Source of the DNA: UMGS75 sp964507405
GTDB taxonomy: Bacteria; Bacillota_I; Bacilli_A; ML615J-28; CAG-313
Assembly: GCA_964507405.1 (NCBI GenBank)
Contig: CAZDPJ010000012.1
Span: 1-37,574, forward strand
Reading direction: 5' to 3'
Length of the DNA: 37,574 nucleotides
Part shown: piece by piece, positions 15,765-23,828 of the stretch
Numbering within the stretch: the first letter of the stretch is position 1
Layout: the number at the start of each line of letters is the position of its first letter
Program-made: the position numbers and the translations under genes
The notes under the pieces: generated by a model
The model's database searches: none
Told to the model about the DNA's origin: nothing
The model's input: the letters and a program-made list of their open reading frames with translations, nothing else

Positions 15765-15773
15765 TGGTATAAT
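15765..15773 (+). promoter_or_regulatory. Extended -10 promoter of the ecfA1-ecfA2-ecfT-truA operon
   Basis: TGGTATAAT at 15765-15773 contains TGn plus a perfect -10. No good -35 box is visible at 17-nt spacing (TTTATA). The terminator immediately upstream supports this as the start of a new transcript. Confidence 0.6.
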
Positions 15774-15821
15774 ATATAAGATATAAAAAGAAAATAAATA
15801 TTAATTTAGTAGGAGGTAGTA

Positions 15822-16655
15822 ATGAAAATAGAATTTAAAAATGTAAGTTTTAAATACGAAGATGATTCTTCTAATGATGACGTTATAAAGAATATATCTA
15901 TTTCTATTAATCCAGGCGAAATGGTCTGCATCTTAGGCCATAATGGTAGTGGTAAAAGTACGATTGCTAAATTAATGATGGGGTTATTACAACCAATATC
16001 TGGATATATATATCTAAATGATATTGATACTACTGATGAAGATATTACAGAAAATACATTAGATATGTTACATTCTAAAATGGGAATCATCTTTCAAAAT
16101 CCTGATAATCAATTTGTTGGGGTTACAGTTCAAGATGATATTGCATTTGGACTTGAAAATCATCAAATACCTCGAAGTGAAATGATTGAGAGAATAAATA
16201 AATATGCAAAACTAGTTAATATGGAAAAGTTTTTACTATCTAATCCTGAAGATTTATCTGGCGGTCAAAAACAACGGGTTGCGATTGCTGGTGCACTTGC
16301 TATGGAGACTGAAGTAATAATATTTGATGAATCTACATCAATGCTTGATCCAAGAGGAACAAGAGAAATAATTGATATGATTAAAAAACTAAAAGAAGAA
16401 AGTAATAAAACAATTATTACAATAACACATAACTTAGAAGAAGCTTGTATTGCTGATAGAGTAATTGTTTTAAATGATGGTAATATTGTACTTGATGGTT
16501 CACCGGATAAAGTATTAAAAGAAAAAGTCATTTTGGAAGCTAGTGGCTTAATGTTACTTGATAGTTTAGATATATTAGATAAAGTTCATAATATGGATTT
16601 AAGGAATAAAAAAGAATTAGAGGAAGCATTATGGGAATTAACTTTCAAAATGTAA
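15822..16655 (+). CDS. ecfA1: ECF transporter ATPase subunit EcfA1
   Basis: A 277-residue ABC ATPase of the energy-coupling factor module, which powers uptake of vitamins and metals through interchangeable S components. Walker A GHNGSGKST is near residue 40. The Q-loop region FQNPDNQFVG, signature LSGGQKQRVAIAGAL, Walker B VIIFDES and switch His in ITITHNLEEA follow. The C-terminal extension typical of EcfA proteins is present. TAGGAGG is 6 bases before the ATG. It overlaps ecfA2 by 25 bases. No S component gene is adjacent, as expected for a group II module. Confidence 0.96.
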   Translation: MKIEFKNVSFKYEDDSSNDDVIKNISISINPGEMVCILGHNGSGKSTIAKLMMGLLQPISGYIYLNDIDTTDEDITENTLDMLHSKMGIIFQNPDNQFVGVTVQDDIAFGLENHQIPRSEMIERINKYAKLVNMEKFLLSNPEDLSGGQKQRVAIAGALAMETEVIIFDESTSMLDPRGTREIIDMIKKLKEESNKTIITITHNLEEACIADRVIVLNDGNIVLDGSPDKVLKEKVILEASGLMLLDSLDILDKVHNMDLRNKKELEEALWELTFKM

Positions 16656-17509
16656 GTTTTAAGTATATAAAAAAAGCTTCCAAAAATACTTTAAATAATG
16701 TTAATATTGATATAGCTAGTAGTGGTGAATTTATTGCAATACTTGGTCATACTGGTAGTGGTAAATCAACTCTTGTTCAGTTAATGAACTCTTTAATTAT
16801 TCCTTGTTCTGGAAAAATTAATATATATGGTCAAGAAGTTACTAATAACAAAAGAAAAAACAGAAAACTTAAACTTAAATTAATAAGGTCAAATGTTGGA
16901 CTTGTTTTCCAATTTCCTGAATATCAGTTATTTGAAGATAGCGTCAAAAAAGATATATTATTTGGACCAAAAAACTTTGGAATGAAGCCTGAAGAAGCAA
17001 ATAAAGAAGCCTTAAAAGTAATTAAACTCCTTAATATACCTGAAGAAATATTAGATAAATCTCCATTTGCTATTAGTGGTGGTCAAATGAGAAAAGTTGC
17101 TATTGCGGGGATACTGGCAAGTAATCCTAAAACCTTAATATTAGATGAACCAACAGTAGGCCTTGATCCAAAAAGTAAACTAGAATTAATGGAATTACTT
17201 ACAAAAATCCATAAAGAAACTAATAAAACAATAATAATGGTTTCTCATGATATGAATGTTGTATGTAAATTTGCTTCAAGAGTAATTGTTTTAGATGATG
17301 GTGAAGTTGTATTTGATGGTAAAAAAGATGATTTGTTTCAGGATTTAGATAAATTATTAAAATATAATTTAGGTTTACCAGAACCTGCTAAATTAGCTTT
17401 AAAACTTAAAGATAAAGGTTTAATTAGCTTTGATAAAATCCCTCTTACTAAAGAAGAATTATTAGATATTATAGTTAAACAAAATAAAGTAGGTGATATT
17501 AATGAATGA
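16631..17509 (+). CDS. ecfA2: ECF transporter ATPase subunit EcfA2
   Basis: A 292-residue ABC ATPase, the second half of the heterodimeric motor. Walker A GHTGSGKST, FQFPEYQLFEDSV around the Q-loop, the signature AISGGQMRKVAIAGIL, Walker B LILDEPTVGLDP and the H-loop MVSHDMNVVC are visible. The ATG lies 25 bases inside ecfA1, with AGAGGAAG upstream. It ends with TGA, the only confirmed TGA stop in the window, which overlaps the ecfT start (ATGAATGA). Confidence 0.96.
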   Translation: MGINFQNVSFKYIKKASKNTLNNVNIDIASSGEFIAILGHTGSGKSTLVQLMNSLIIPCSGKINIYGQEVTNNKRKNRKLKLKLIRSNVGLVFQFPEYQLFEDSVKKDILFGPKNFGMKPEEANKEALKVIKLLNIPEEILDKSPFAISGGQMRKVAIAGILASNPKTLILDEPTVGLDPKSKLELMELLTKIHKETNKTIIMVSHDMNVVCKFASRVIVLDDGEVVFDGKKDDLFQDLDKLLKYNLGLPEPAKLALKLKDKGLISFDKIPLTKEELLDIIVKQNKVGDINE

Positions 17510-18482
17510 GAAACTTGCTTTTGGTCAATACTATAATACAAATAGTTTAATTCATCGATTAGATCCTAGAATAAAACTTCTTGCTTTAATTATATTTATG
17601 GTTATTGCTTTTTTAATACCAATGAATAATTTTATTTTATTAGGAATACTAGCATTAATTATATTTATTATTATTGCTTTAAGTAATGTTCCCATTATTA
17701 AATATTTAAATAGTTTAAAACAAATTATTTTCTTACTAATGTTTTCTTTTATTTTTCAAGTTTTTACTAATAAAAGTGGAGAACTAATTACAGAAGTAAA
17801 TTTATACTTTAGTATATTTAATATCGACTTAGTCTTATTATTACTTGTCTTTTTCCTAATTTTAAGAAAATATATTCCATTTAAGACTTTAGTCTTATTA
17901 GGATTATTTATTTTAAGTATGTATATTTTTACAAAAACATTTGATATGCCACTTATTTGGAGCCCTGTATTAAAAATATATCAAGGGGGATTAATTTCAG
18001 GCTTGTTTATTATTGGTAGAGTATTTATTATAATATTATTATCTACAACATTAACTCTAACAACAAAACCTCTTGATTTATCTGCTTCAATTGAATGGTA
18101 TTTAAAACCATTTGAAATAATAAAACTTAAACCATCTATTCTTGCGATGATGATATCGATAGCTTTACGTTTTATCCCTACATTATTTAATGAAACAGAT
18201 AAAATATTAAAAGCACAAGCATCACGTGGAGTTGATTTTAAAGAAGGTAAATTAAAGGACCAAGTAAAACAAATAATTTCATTATTAATCCCAATGTTTG
18301 TAATTGCCTTTAAACGTGCATTAGATCTTGCTGATGCGATGGAAGCACGAGGTTATATTCCTGGAGAAAAAAGAACAAGACTAAATGTACTTAAATTTAG
18401 TTTAAAAGATTACTTATCATTAGTTTTTGTCTTTGCATTACTTGCATTAATGATTGTTTGGAGAGTGTGCTATGCGATATAA
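17502..18482 (+). CDS. ecfT: ECF transporter transmembrane subunit EcfT
   Basis: A 326-residue membrane protein that couples the EcfA dimer to S components. It starts MNEKLAFGQYYNTNSLIHRL; ATG 17502 was chosen over an upstream GTG because AGGTG lies six bases before it. Two Ala-Arg-Gly coupling motifs are visible (AQASRGVDF and MEARGYIPG). It is longer than the usual 265 residues because of extra hydrophobic segments around residues 80-155. It overlaps truA by 11 bases. Confidence 0.95.
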   Translation: MNEKLAFGQYYNTNSLIHRLDPRIKLLALIIFMVIAFLIPMNNFILLGILALIIFIIIALSNVPIIKYLNSLKQIIFLLMFSFIFQVFTNKSGELITEVNLYFSIFNIDLVLLLLVFFLILRKYIPFKTLVLLGLFILSMYIFTKTFDMPLIWSPVLKIYQGGLISGLFIIGRVFIIILLSTTLTLTTKPLDLSASIEWYLKPFEIIKLKPSILAMMISIALRFIPTLFNETDKILKAQASRGVDFKEGKLKDQVKQIISLLIPMFVIAFKRALDLADAMEARGYIPGEKRTRLNVLKFSLKDYLSLVFVFALLALMIVWRVCYAI

Positions 18483-19200
18483 ATTAACTATTTCTTATGA
18501 TGGCTCTCATTTCTTTGGATATCAAAGGCAAAAAAACAAAATTACAGTACAAGAAGAAATTGAAAAAAGTCTATCAATAATATTTAAAACAAATATTGAA
18601 ATAAAAAGTGCAGGAAGAACAGATACAAATGTTCATGCAATTAATCAAGTAGCTCATTTTGATAGTAGTCAAGAAGTTCCAATTAAAGGATTACAAAAAG
18701 CATTAAATAAAATGATTAAACCATATATATATGTTAAGAATATTGAGATAGTAGATGATTCATTTCATTCTAGATATAATGCAATAAAAAAAGAATATCG
18801 GTATTATATATCGACTAATGAATATAATCCCATAAAAGCATCATATATATATTATTATCCTTATGATATTGATATAAACAAAATAAAACAAGTAATTCCA
18901 TGCTTTGTTGGAACAAAGGATTTTGTTAGTTTATCAAAAGGTCATGATAAAGAAAATACAGTACGAACTATTGAACTTTTAGAAGTAAAAGAAAACAATG
19001 GTATCTATGAATTTAGAATTGTTGGAGATGGCTTTTTAAGAAATATGGTCAGAATAATTATAGCCTTACTATTAAAAGTAAATGAAGATAAGCTTACTGC
19101 TGATGATATTAATAAAATAATAGAATCAAAAGATAGAAAAAGTGCTCCATGGACAGCTCCTGGGGAGGGCTTATATTTATATAAGATTTATTATGAATAA
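18472..19200 (+). CDS. truA: tRNA pseudouridine synthase A
   Basis: A 242-residue enzyme that makes pseudouridine at positions 38-40 of the tRNA anticodon arm. The catalytic Asp is in GRTDTNVHAINQVAHF; the usual Gly of the GRTDxGVHA motif is replaced by Asn, but Asp, Arg, Val-His-Ala are kept. Other TruA marks are the N-terminal YDGSHFFGYQRQ, KKEYRYYI and the C-terminal GDGFLRNMVRII. ATG 18472 overlaps the end of ecfT. In Bacillus, rplM-rpsI follow; here a terminator ends the unit. Confidence 0.95.
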   Translation: MRYKLTISYDGSHFFGYQRQKNKITVQEEIEKSLSIIFKTNIEIKSAGRTDTNVHAINQVAHFDSSQEVPIKGLQKALNKMIKPYIYVKNIEIVDDSFHSRYNAIKKEYRYYISTNEYNPIKASYIYYYPYDIDINKIKQVIPCFVGTKDFVSLSKGHDKENTVRTIELLEVKENNGIYEFRIVGDGFLRNMVRIIIALLLKVNEDKLTADDINKIIESKDRKSAPWTAPGEGLYLYKIYYE

Positions 19201-19227
19201 GAGTACATTTAAAAGTACTCTTTTTTT
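19201..19227 (+). terminator. Terminator after truA
   Basis: GAGTAC (19201-19206) pairs with GTACTC (19215-19220), followed by seven T residues, immediately after the truA stop. Confidence 0.8.
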
Positions 19228-19236
19228 ACATAAAAA

Positions 19237-19276
19237 AAGACTAATGATAATCCCTTAAAAGATTATAATTAGTCTT
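19237..19276 (-). terminator. Terminator of the TauE/SafE gene
   Basis: AAGACTAAT (19237-19245) pairs with ATTAGTCTT (19268-19276), and ATAATC with GATTAT inside. On the minus strand the stem is followed by a run of T residues. It faces the truA terminator. Confidence 0.75.
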
Positions 19277-20047
19277 TTATTTAATCATATTTACAATTAG
19301 TATAACTACTCCTAAAATAGTTAAGATTGTACCTGTAATTCGGTTTAATGTTGCAGGTTTGGCTTTATTCGCAAATATAGCCGCAATTCTTGCGAAAAGC
19401 AATGTGGATAACACACAAATTATTAAACACCATATATCAGGCATTCCTCCAATAACAAAGTGACTTACTGATCCTGTTAATGCTGTAAAGGTCATTATAA
19501 ATACACTTGTTCCAACTGCTGTTTTTAATTCATATCCAAGTACACTAGTAAGTACTAGTAACATCATCATTCCACCACCAGCACCAACAAATCCACAAAT
19601 AAATCCAACTAATATGCCCATTATGATTGAGCCTATTACTTGTTTTTCTTTACTAATGGATTCTCTTTTTTCTTTAGTAGTCATAACGGGTTTGATGATA
19701 AACTTAATACCAAGTATCATTGTCATAAATACTGAAAAGTTTCCTAAAGTTGTGCTTGGAACTAGATTTGCAATATAACTTCCTACAAGTGTAAATACTA
19801 AAACTGCAACAAGCATGATTAATCCATTTTTAATGTCTAAATTATTACTTTTACCATAAGTATATGCACTTATTGCGCTAGCTAAAACATCACTAGCTAA
19901 AGCGATACCAACTGCCATATATGGATCCATATCTAAGAATGTAATTAACATAGGTGCTATTACTGCTGCTGCACTCATTCCAGCAAATCCAGTGCCTAGT
20001 CCTGCCCCTATTCCAGCAATAAAACAAACAATATATAATTCTAACAT
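19277..20047 (-). CDS. TauE/SafE family membrane permease
   Basis: A 256-residue protein with about eight hydrophobic helices in two repeated halves. Each half opens with a Gly-rich motif (AGIGAGLGTGFAGMS near residue 11; GFICGFVGAGGGMMM near residue 155). These are the marks of the TauE/SafE (DUF81) family of probable anion exporters, linked to sulfite, sulfoacetate or related organic anions. The substrate here is not deducible. GGAGGG precedes the ATG. It is transcribed against its neighbours, with its own promoter and terminator. Confidence 0.9.
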   Translation of the reverse strand: MLELYIVCFIAGIGAGLGTGFAGMSAAAVIAPMLITFLDMDPYMAVGIALASDVLASAISAYTYGKSNNLDIKNGLIMLVAVLVFTLVGSYIANLVPSTTLGNFSVFMTMILGIKFIIKPVMTTKEKRESISKEKQVIGSIIMGILVGFICGFVGAGGGMMMLLVLTSVLGYELKTAVGTSVFIMTFTALTGSVSHFVIGGMPDIWCLIICVLSTLLFARIAAIFANKAKPATLNRITGTILTILGVVILIVNMIK

Positions 20048-20068
20048 GAAACACCCTCCATATTAATA

Positions 20069-20097
20069 ATTATACCATATTATGTTTTATTTCGCAA
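20069..20097 (-). promoter_or_regulatory. Promoter of the TauE/SafE gene
   Basis: On the minus strand TTGCGA (20097-20092) and TATAAT (20074-20069) are 17 nt apart, and TGG precedes the -10 box as an extended element. Confidence 0.75.
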
Positions 20098-20153
20098 GGT
20101 CAAGTTTATCTTCATTTGTTGATATCTTCTATTTTTTTATTTTTATTTCTTTT

Positions 20154-20312
20154 TTATTTTCTTAAAGTATTAGAATTAATGTCATAATAGTTTTCTGATA
20201 TATATATTCCTTGCGCAACTTTACTAAAGGGACTTAATTCTTCACTAAATTCTTGTCTACTTAGATTTTTTCTAATCATATCATTTGGATTTCTTTTCTT
20301 AATATATTTCAT
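20154..20312 (-). CDS. Small protein of 52 residues, unknown function
   Basis: A 53-codon frame with a well placed GAGGTG binding site six bases before its ATG. The product begins MKYIKKRNPNDMIRKNLSRQ and is polar, basic at the start and Tyr/Asn-rich at the end, with no membrane segment or cysteine motif. I do not recognise it. It stands upstream of the TauE/SafE gene on the same strand, but that gene has its own promoter. No convincing promoter or terminator is seen for it. The 107-bp stretch to the TauE/SafE start and the 162-bp stretch to tmk hold only promoter elements and AT-rich DNA. Confidence 0.5.
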   Translation of the reverse strand: MKYIKKRNPNDMIRKNLSRQEFSEELSPFSKVAQGIYISENYYDINSNTLRK

Positions 20313-20441
20313 AAAATTCACCTCTTATATATTTTTCCAAAAATATGTAATGATATACTTTTATTTTTATATATATTTTATTTCTAATGTTTTTTTAAAA
20401 TAATTTTAATTTACACATTGCTTTATATAAATCTAAAAATA

Positions 20442-20450
20442 TGATATAAT
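20442..20450 (+). promoter_or_regulatory. Extended -10 promoter of the tmk operon
   Basis: TGATATAAT with a perfect -10 (20445-20450) lies 25 bases before the tmk start. The -35 region is poor (TTTATA at 17-nt spacing). Confidence 0.6.
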
Positions 20451-20474
20451 AATCTTAATATGAGGTACGATGTT

Positions 20475-21107
20475 ATGAATGGTTTATTTATTAGTTTTGA
20501 AGGAAATGATGGAAGCGGAAAGTCAAGTGCAATTAAAGCGGTGTATGATAAGTTAAAAGAATTAGGTTATGATGTTATCTTATCTAGAGAACCTGGTGGA
20601 AGTAAGATAGCTGAAAAAATACGTGAATTAATTCTTGATAAAGATAATTTAGGTATGGATGATTGGACCGAAGCTCTACTTTATGCAGCAAGTCGTCGCG
20701 AACATATTCAAAAAACAATTCTTCCTGCATTAAAAGAAGGTAAGATTATATTATGTGATAGATTCTTAGATAGTTCACTTGCTTATCAAGGTAATGCAAG
20801 AGGCTTAGGCATGGAAAATATATATACTATGAATCAATATGCAACAAATGGTCTTTTACCTGATGTAACTTTATTTGTATGTGTACATCCAGAAGTAGGC
20901 CTTGCAAGAATAAAGAAGAATGCCAGAGACATGGATAGATTAGAATTAGAAGCAATGGAGTTTCATCATAAAGTATATGATGGTTATGTAAAACTTTGTG
21001 ATATATATAAAGATCGAATAATTAAGATTGATGGTGAAATGACTCAAGAAGAAGTTGCTAGGGAATCTATTGATAAAGTATTAAAATACATAGAGGAACA
21101 TAAGTAA
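20475..21107 (+). CDS. tmk: Thymidylate kinase
   Basis: A 210-residue enzyme that phosphorylates dTMP to dTDP for DNA synthesis. The P-loop EGNDGSGKSS is at about residues 8-17, the DR(x) motif REPGGSKIAEKIRE follows, and the dTMP-binding DRFLDSSLAYQGNARG is typical. ATG 20475 is chosen because GAGG lies nine bases upstream and the product then begins MNGLFISFEG; the ATG at 20460 lacks a binding site. The stop overlaps the holB start (TAATG). The darA and yaaR genes often found between tmk and holB are absent. Confidence 0.96.
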   Translation: MNGLFISFEGNDGSGKSSAIKAVYDKLKELGYDVILSREPGGSKIAEKIRELILDKDNLGMDDWTEALLYAASRREHIQKTILPALKEGKIILCDRFLDSSLAYQGNARGLGMENIYTMNQYATNGLLPDVTLFVCVHPEVGLARIKKNARDMDRLELEAMEFHHKVYDGYVKLCDIYKDRIIKIDGEMTQEEVARESIDKVLKYIEEHK

Positions 21108-22078
21108 TGACAATTAAACAAATGTTAGAATACCAAAGTACACCAATTAAGTACTTTAAAAATAGTTATGAATCTGGTTATTTATCACATGCATACTTAC
21201 TTGAAGGCGATGAAGGTAGCGGAACTTATGAAGCTGCTATATATATGGCAATGATGTTACTTTGTGAAAGTGAAACTAAACCTTGCTTTAAATGTAATAA
21301 TTGTATAAGAGTAGAAAAAAATAATCATTTAAATGTAACATATATTGAACCTCAAAATGATTTAATAAAAAGAGAACAAATCGATGAAGTTATCCATGAA
21401 TTAAAAATGACCTCACTTGAAGCAGGTCCACAAATTGCAATTATTAAAGATGCTGATAAAATGAATTCTTCAGCAAGTAATGCTCTACTTAAATTACTTG
21501 AAGAACCATTTCCTAATCATTATATCTTTTTATTAACAAAAGCTAAGACTAAACTTTTAGATACTATTATTTCGAGAACCCAAGTTATTCAGTTTAATGC
21601 TCTTCCTCGTAAGTTTGTTTTTCAATCATTAAAAGATAATGGAGTAGAAGATAATATGTCATATGTTTTATCATATCTAACTTCTGATATTGATGAAGCT
21701 AAACAAATGATTGCTGAAGGAAAAGTATATGAGTTACTTACTCTTGCTTTAGGTGTAGAAAAACAAATTGCTTTAAATAAAGATCCATTTGCTTTTTTCT
21801 ATAAGAATAGTGGCTATTTAAAATCAGAAACAAATAAAAAATGGCATCGTGCATTTTTAGATATCTTATTATTAATTAATAAAGAAATAATTAATATATA
21901 TAATAATGTTGATAATAAATTATTTACAGATGTTATTTCTTTATATAATAAAGATAATATTCATATTGATAAAATAATGCATCAAATAGATGTTATTAAT
22001 GAATATCAAGAAAGATTAAATTATAATGTAAACCTTAATTTATTTTATACAAGTTTAATGGTTGAAATAAATAAGTAA
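21107..22078 (+). CDS. holB: DNA polymerase III subunit delta'
   Basis: A 323-residue clamp-loader subunit. It has a degenerate P-loop (GDEGSGTYEAA), as expected of delta', which does not hydrolyse ATP. A zinc module of C53, C60, C63 and C66 matches the E. coli arrangement. The sensor 1 and SRC-like region is represented by SNALLKLLEEP and SRTQ, the arginine finger being in SRT. The C-terminal collar domain is poorly conserved and AT-rich. Start coupled to tmk through TAATG. Confidence 0.93.
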   Translation: MTIKQMLEYQSTPIKYFKNSYESGYLSHAYLLEGDEGSGTYEAAIYMAMMLLCESETKPCFKCNNCIRVEKNNHLNVTYIEPQNDLIKREQIDEVIHELKMTSLEAGPQIAIIKDADKMNSSASNALLKLLEEPFPNHYIFLLTKAKTKLLDTIISRTQVIQFNALPRKFVFQSLKDNGVEDNMSYVLSYLTSDIDEAKQMIAEGKVYELLTLALGVEKQIALNKDPFAFFYKNSGYLKSETNKKWHRAFLDILLLINKEIINIYNNVDNKLFTDVISLYNKDNIHIDKIMHQIDVINEYQERLNYNVNLNLFYTSLMVEINK

Positions 22079-22089
22079 AGGAGAAAACA

Positions 22090-23088
22090 ATGATTAAAAT
22101 CGTAGGAATACAATTTAAAGAAGTTGGTAAAGTATACTATTTTGATCCTTTGAACTATGACTTTAAGACAGGCGAATACGCTATTGTTGAAACGGTTAGA
22201 GGAGTAGAACTTGGAAAAGTTATCATTTCTAATCGTGAAGTAGAAGATGACCAAATAGAATATGAGTTAAAACCAGTAATTAGAAAAGCTACTGAAGAAG
22301 ATGTTTTGCAAGAAGAAAAAAATAATGAACTTGCAAAAAAGAGCTTTGAAATATTTAAAAAATATATTAATGTATGTAAATTAGAAATGAAACCATTGTA
22401 TGCTGAATATACAATAGATTTAACAAAAATAATATTCTATTATACAGCTGATGACCGTGTTGACTTTAGAGAACTATTGAAGTATTTAGCTCCTGAATTT
22501 AAAATCAGAGTTGAACTTCGCCAAATTGGTCCTCGTGAAGCAGCTAGAGCCCTAGGTGGAATAGGCATTTGTGGTAGAGAATTATGTTGTAAAACATTTC
22601 TTCAAAACTTTGATTTTGTTACAATGAAGATGGCAAAAGAACAAGGCATGAGTTTAAATACATCTAAGATAAGCGGTTTATGTGGAAAACTAATGTGTTG
22701 CATTGGTTATGAAGATGAATTATATAAGGAAATGAAAAAAGAATTTCCAGCAGTTGGTAGTATGGTTAATACAACAAGCTGTGAAAATTGTAAAGTTGTA
22801 TCTGTTGATTATTTTAAACGCTTAGTTAAAACTCAAGAAGACCCAAGTGGTGCACCAGTAACTCACAAATTAGAAGAAATAGAGGGCTATCAAGTCGCAA
22901 GACGTGTTGAAGAACCAGAACTAATAGTTACTGCTGATTTGAAAGATGAAGAAATTGAAGTAGAAGTTCAAGAACTAATTGAAGAAACAACTGAAGAAGA
23001 TATTAAAGTTCAAGAAGAAAATAAAAAGAAAGCACATCGATATAATCGATATAAAAAGAAATTTAAAAATAATGCAAATAAAAAATAA
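22090..23088 (+). CDS. ricT: RicT (YaaT/PSP1 domain) regulator of RNase Y
   Basis: A 332-residue PSP1-domain protein. In Bacillus RicT joins RicA and RicF in an iron-sulfur complex that steers RNase Y processing of mRNAs and affects sporulation and biofilm development. The conserved cysteines are C161, C166, C167, C198, C203 and C204, in IGICGRELCCKTF and GLCGKLMCC. The N-terminal strand region GIQFKEVGKVYYFDP and the central LRQIGPREAARALGGIG are typical. The C-terminal 80 residues are charged and Lys-rich. AAAGGAG lies just before the ATG. Confidence 0.95.
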   Translation: MIKIVGIQFKEVGKVYYFDPLNYDFKTGEYAIVETVRGVELGKVIISNREVEDDQIEYELKPVIRKATEEDVLQEEKNNELAKKSFEIFKKYINVCKLEMKPLYAEYTIDLTKIIFYYTADDRVDFRELLKYLAPEFKIRVELRQIGPREAARALGGIGICGRELCCKTFLQNFDFVTMKMAKEQGMSLNTSKISGLCGKLMCCIGYEDELYKEMKKEFPAVGSMVNTTSCENCKVVSVDYFKRLVKTQEDPSGAPVTHKLEEIEGYQVARRVEEPELIVTADLKDEEIEVEVQELIEETTEEDIKVQEENKKKAHRYNRYKKKFKNNANKK

Positions 23089-23827
23089 TGAAAAAATAGT
23101 TGATTTATTAGGCTATGATGGATTAAAAATAATTCAATCAAAAGATATCTTAAACTTTTCGATTGATTCTTGTTTGCTTGCAAGCTTTGTAACAATTAAT
23201 CCAAGTTGTAAAAGAATAGTTGACTTAGGTTGTGGAAATGGATATATACCTTTATTTTTAACACTAAGAACTAATGCATATATATATGGCGTAGAAATAC
23301 AAGAAACAATAGCTAATCTTGCTGAAAGAAGTGTTGAACTAAATAATCTATCATCACAAATATCTATAATCAATGACAATCTAAATGATATATATAAATT
23401 ACTTGGAATATCTAAATTTGATGTAGTCTTATCAAATCCTCCATATTTTAAAGTAAATAATGAAAATAATAATTTTAATAAAAATGATTATTTAACTATT
23501 GCTAGACATGAAGTATTAACCACTTTAGATAATGTTGTAAAAAGTGCTTCTATTTTGTTAAAAGAAGGAGGTACTTTCGCATTAGTTCATAGAAGTAGTA
23601 GATTATTAGAAATATTTGATTCATTTAAAAAATATGGAATTGTTCCAAAAAGATTACAATTTGTATATCAGGACCAATCTAATAGTGATGCAATTGCTAT
23701 TTTAATTGAAGGTAAAAAAAGCAAACATGAAGGTGGATTAAAAGTACTTTCTCCCCTTTATATAAAAGATTCTCATAATAATTACACAAAAGAAATCCTT
23801 GAAATTTTTAACTATAAGAAGGTGTAA
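23072..23827 (+). CDS. TrmN6-like N6-adenine tRNA methyltransferase (YabB family)
   Basis: A 251-residue SAM-dependent methyltransferase. The SAM motif VDLGCGNGYIP is near residues 50-60, and the N6-adenine catalytic NPPY is at residues 122-125. Relatives methylate A37 of tRNA1(Val). The start is set at ATG 23072, which gives MQIKNNEKIVDLLGYDG like relatives and overlaps ricT by 17 bases. The open frame extends further upstream in the Lys-rich end of ricT without homologous sequence. The usual GIY-YIG gene (yazA) is not between it and rsmI. Confidence 0.9.
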   Translation: MQIKNNEKIVDLLGYDGLKIIQSKDILNFSIDSCLLASFVTINPSCKRIVDLGCGNGYIPLFLTLRTNAYIYGVEIQETIANLAERSVELNNLSSQISIINDNLNDIYKLLGISKFDVVLSNPPYFKVNNENNNFNKNDYLTIARHEVLTTLDNVVKSASILLKEGGTFALVHRSSRLLEIFDSFKKYGIVPKRLQFVYQDQSNSDAIAILIEGKKSKHEGGLKVLSPLYIKDSHNNYTKEILEIFNYKKV

Positions 23828-23828
23828 G

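Noticed and set aside
20460..20474. Upstream ATG as the tmk start
   Set aside because: It lies 10 bases after the -10 box, with no ribosome binding site, and would add five residues not found in relatives. GAGG fits the ATG at 20475.
22979..23071. Longer N-terminus for the trmN6-like gene
   Set aside because: The extension lies in the Lys-rich end of ricT, translates to low-complexity KK-rich sequence, and lacks homology to the family start.
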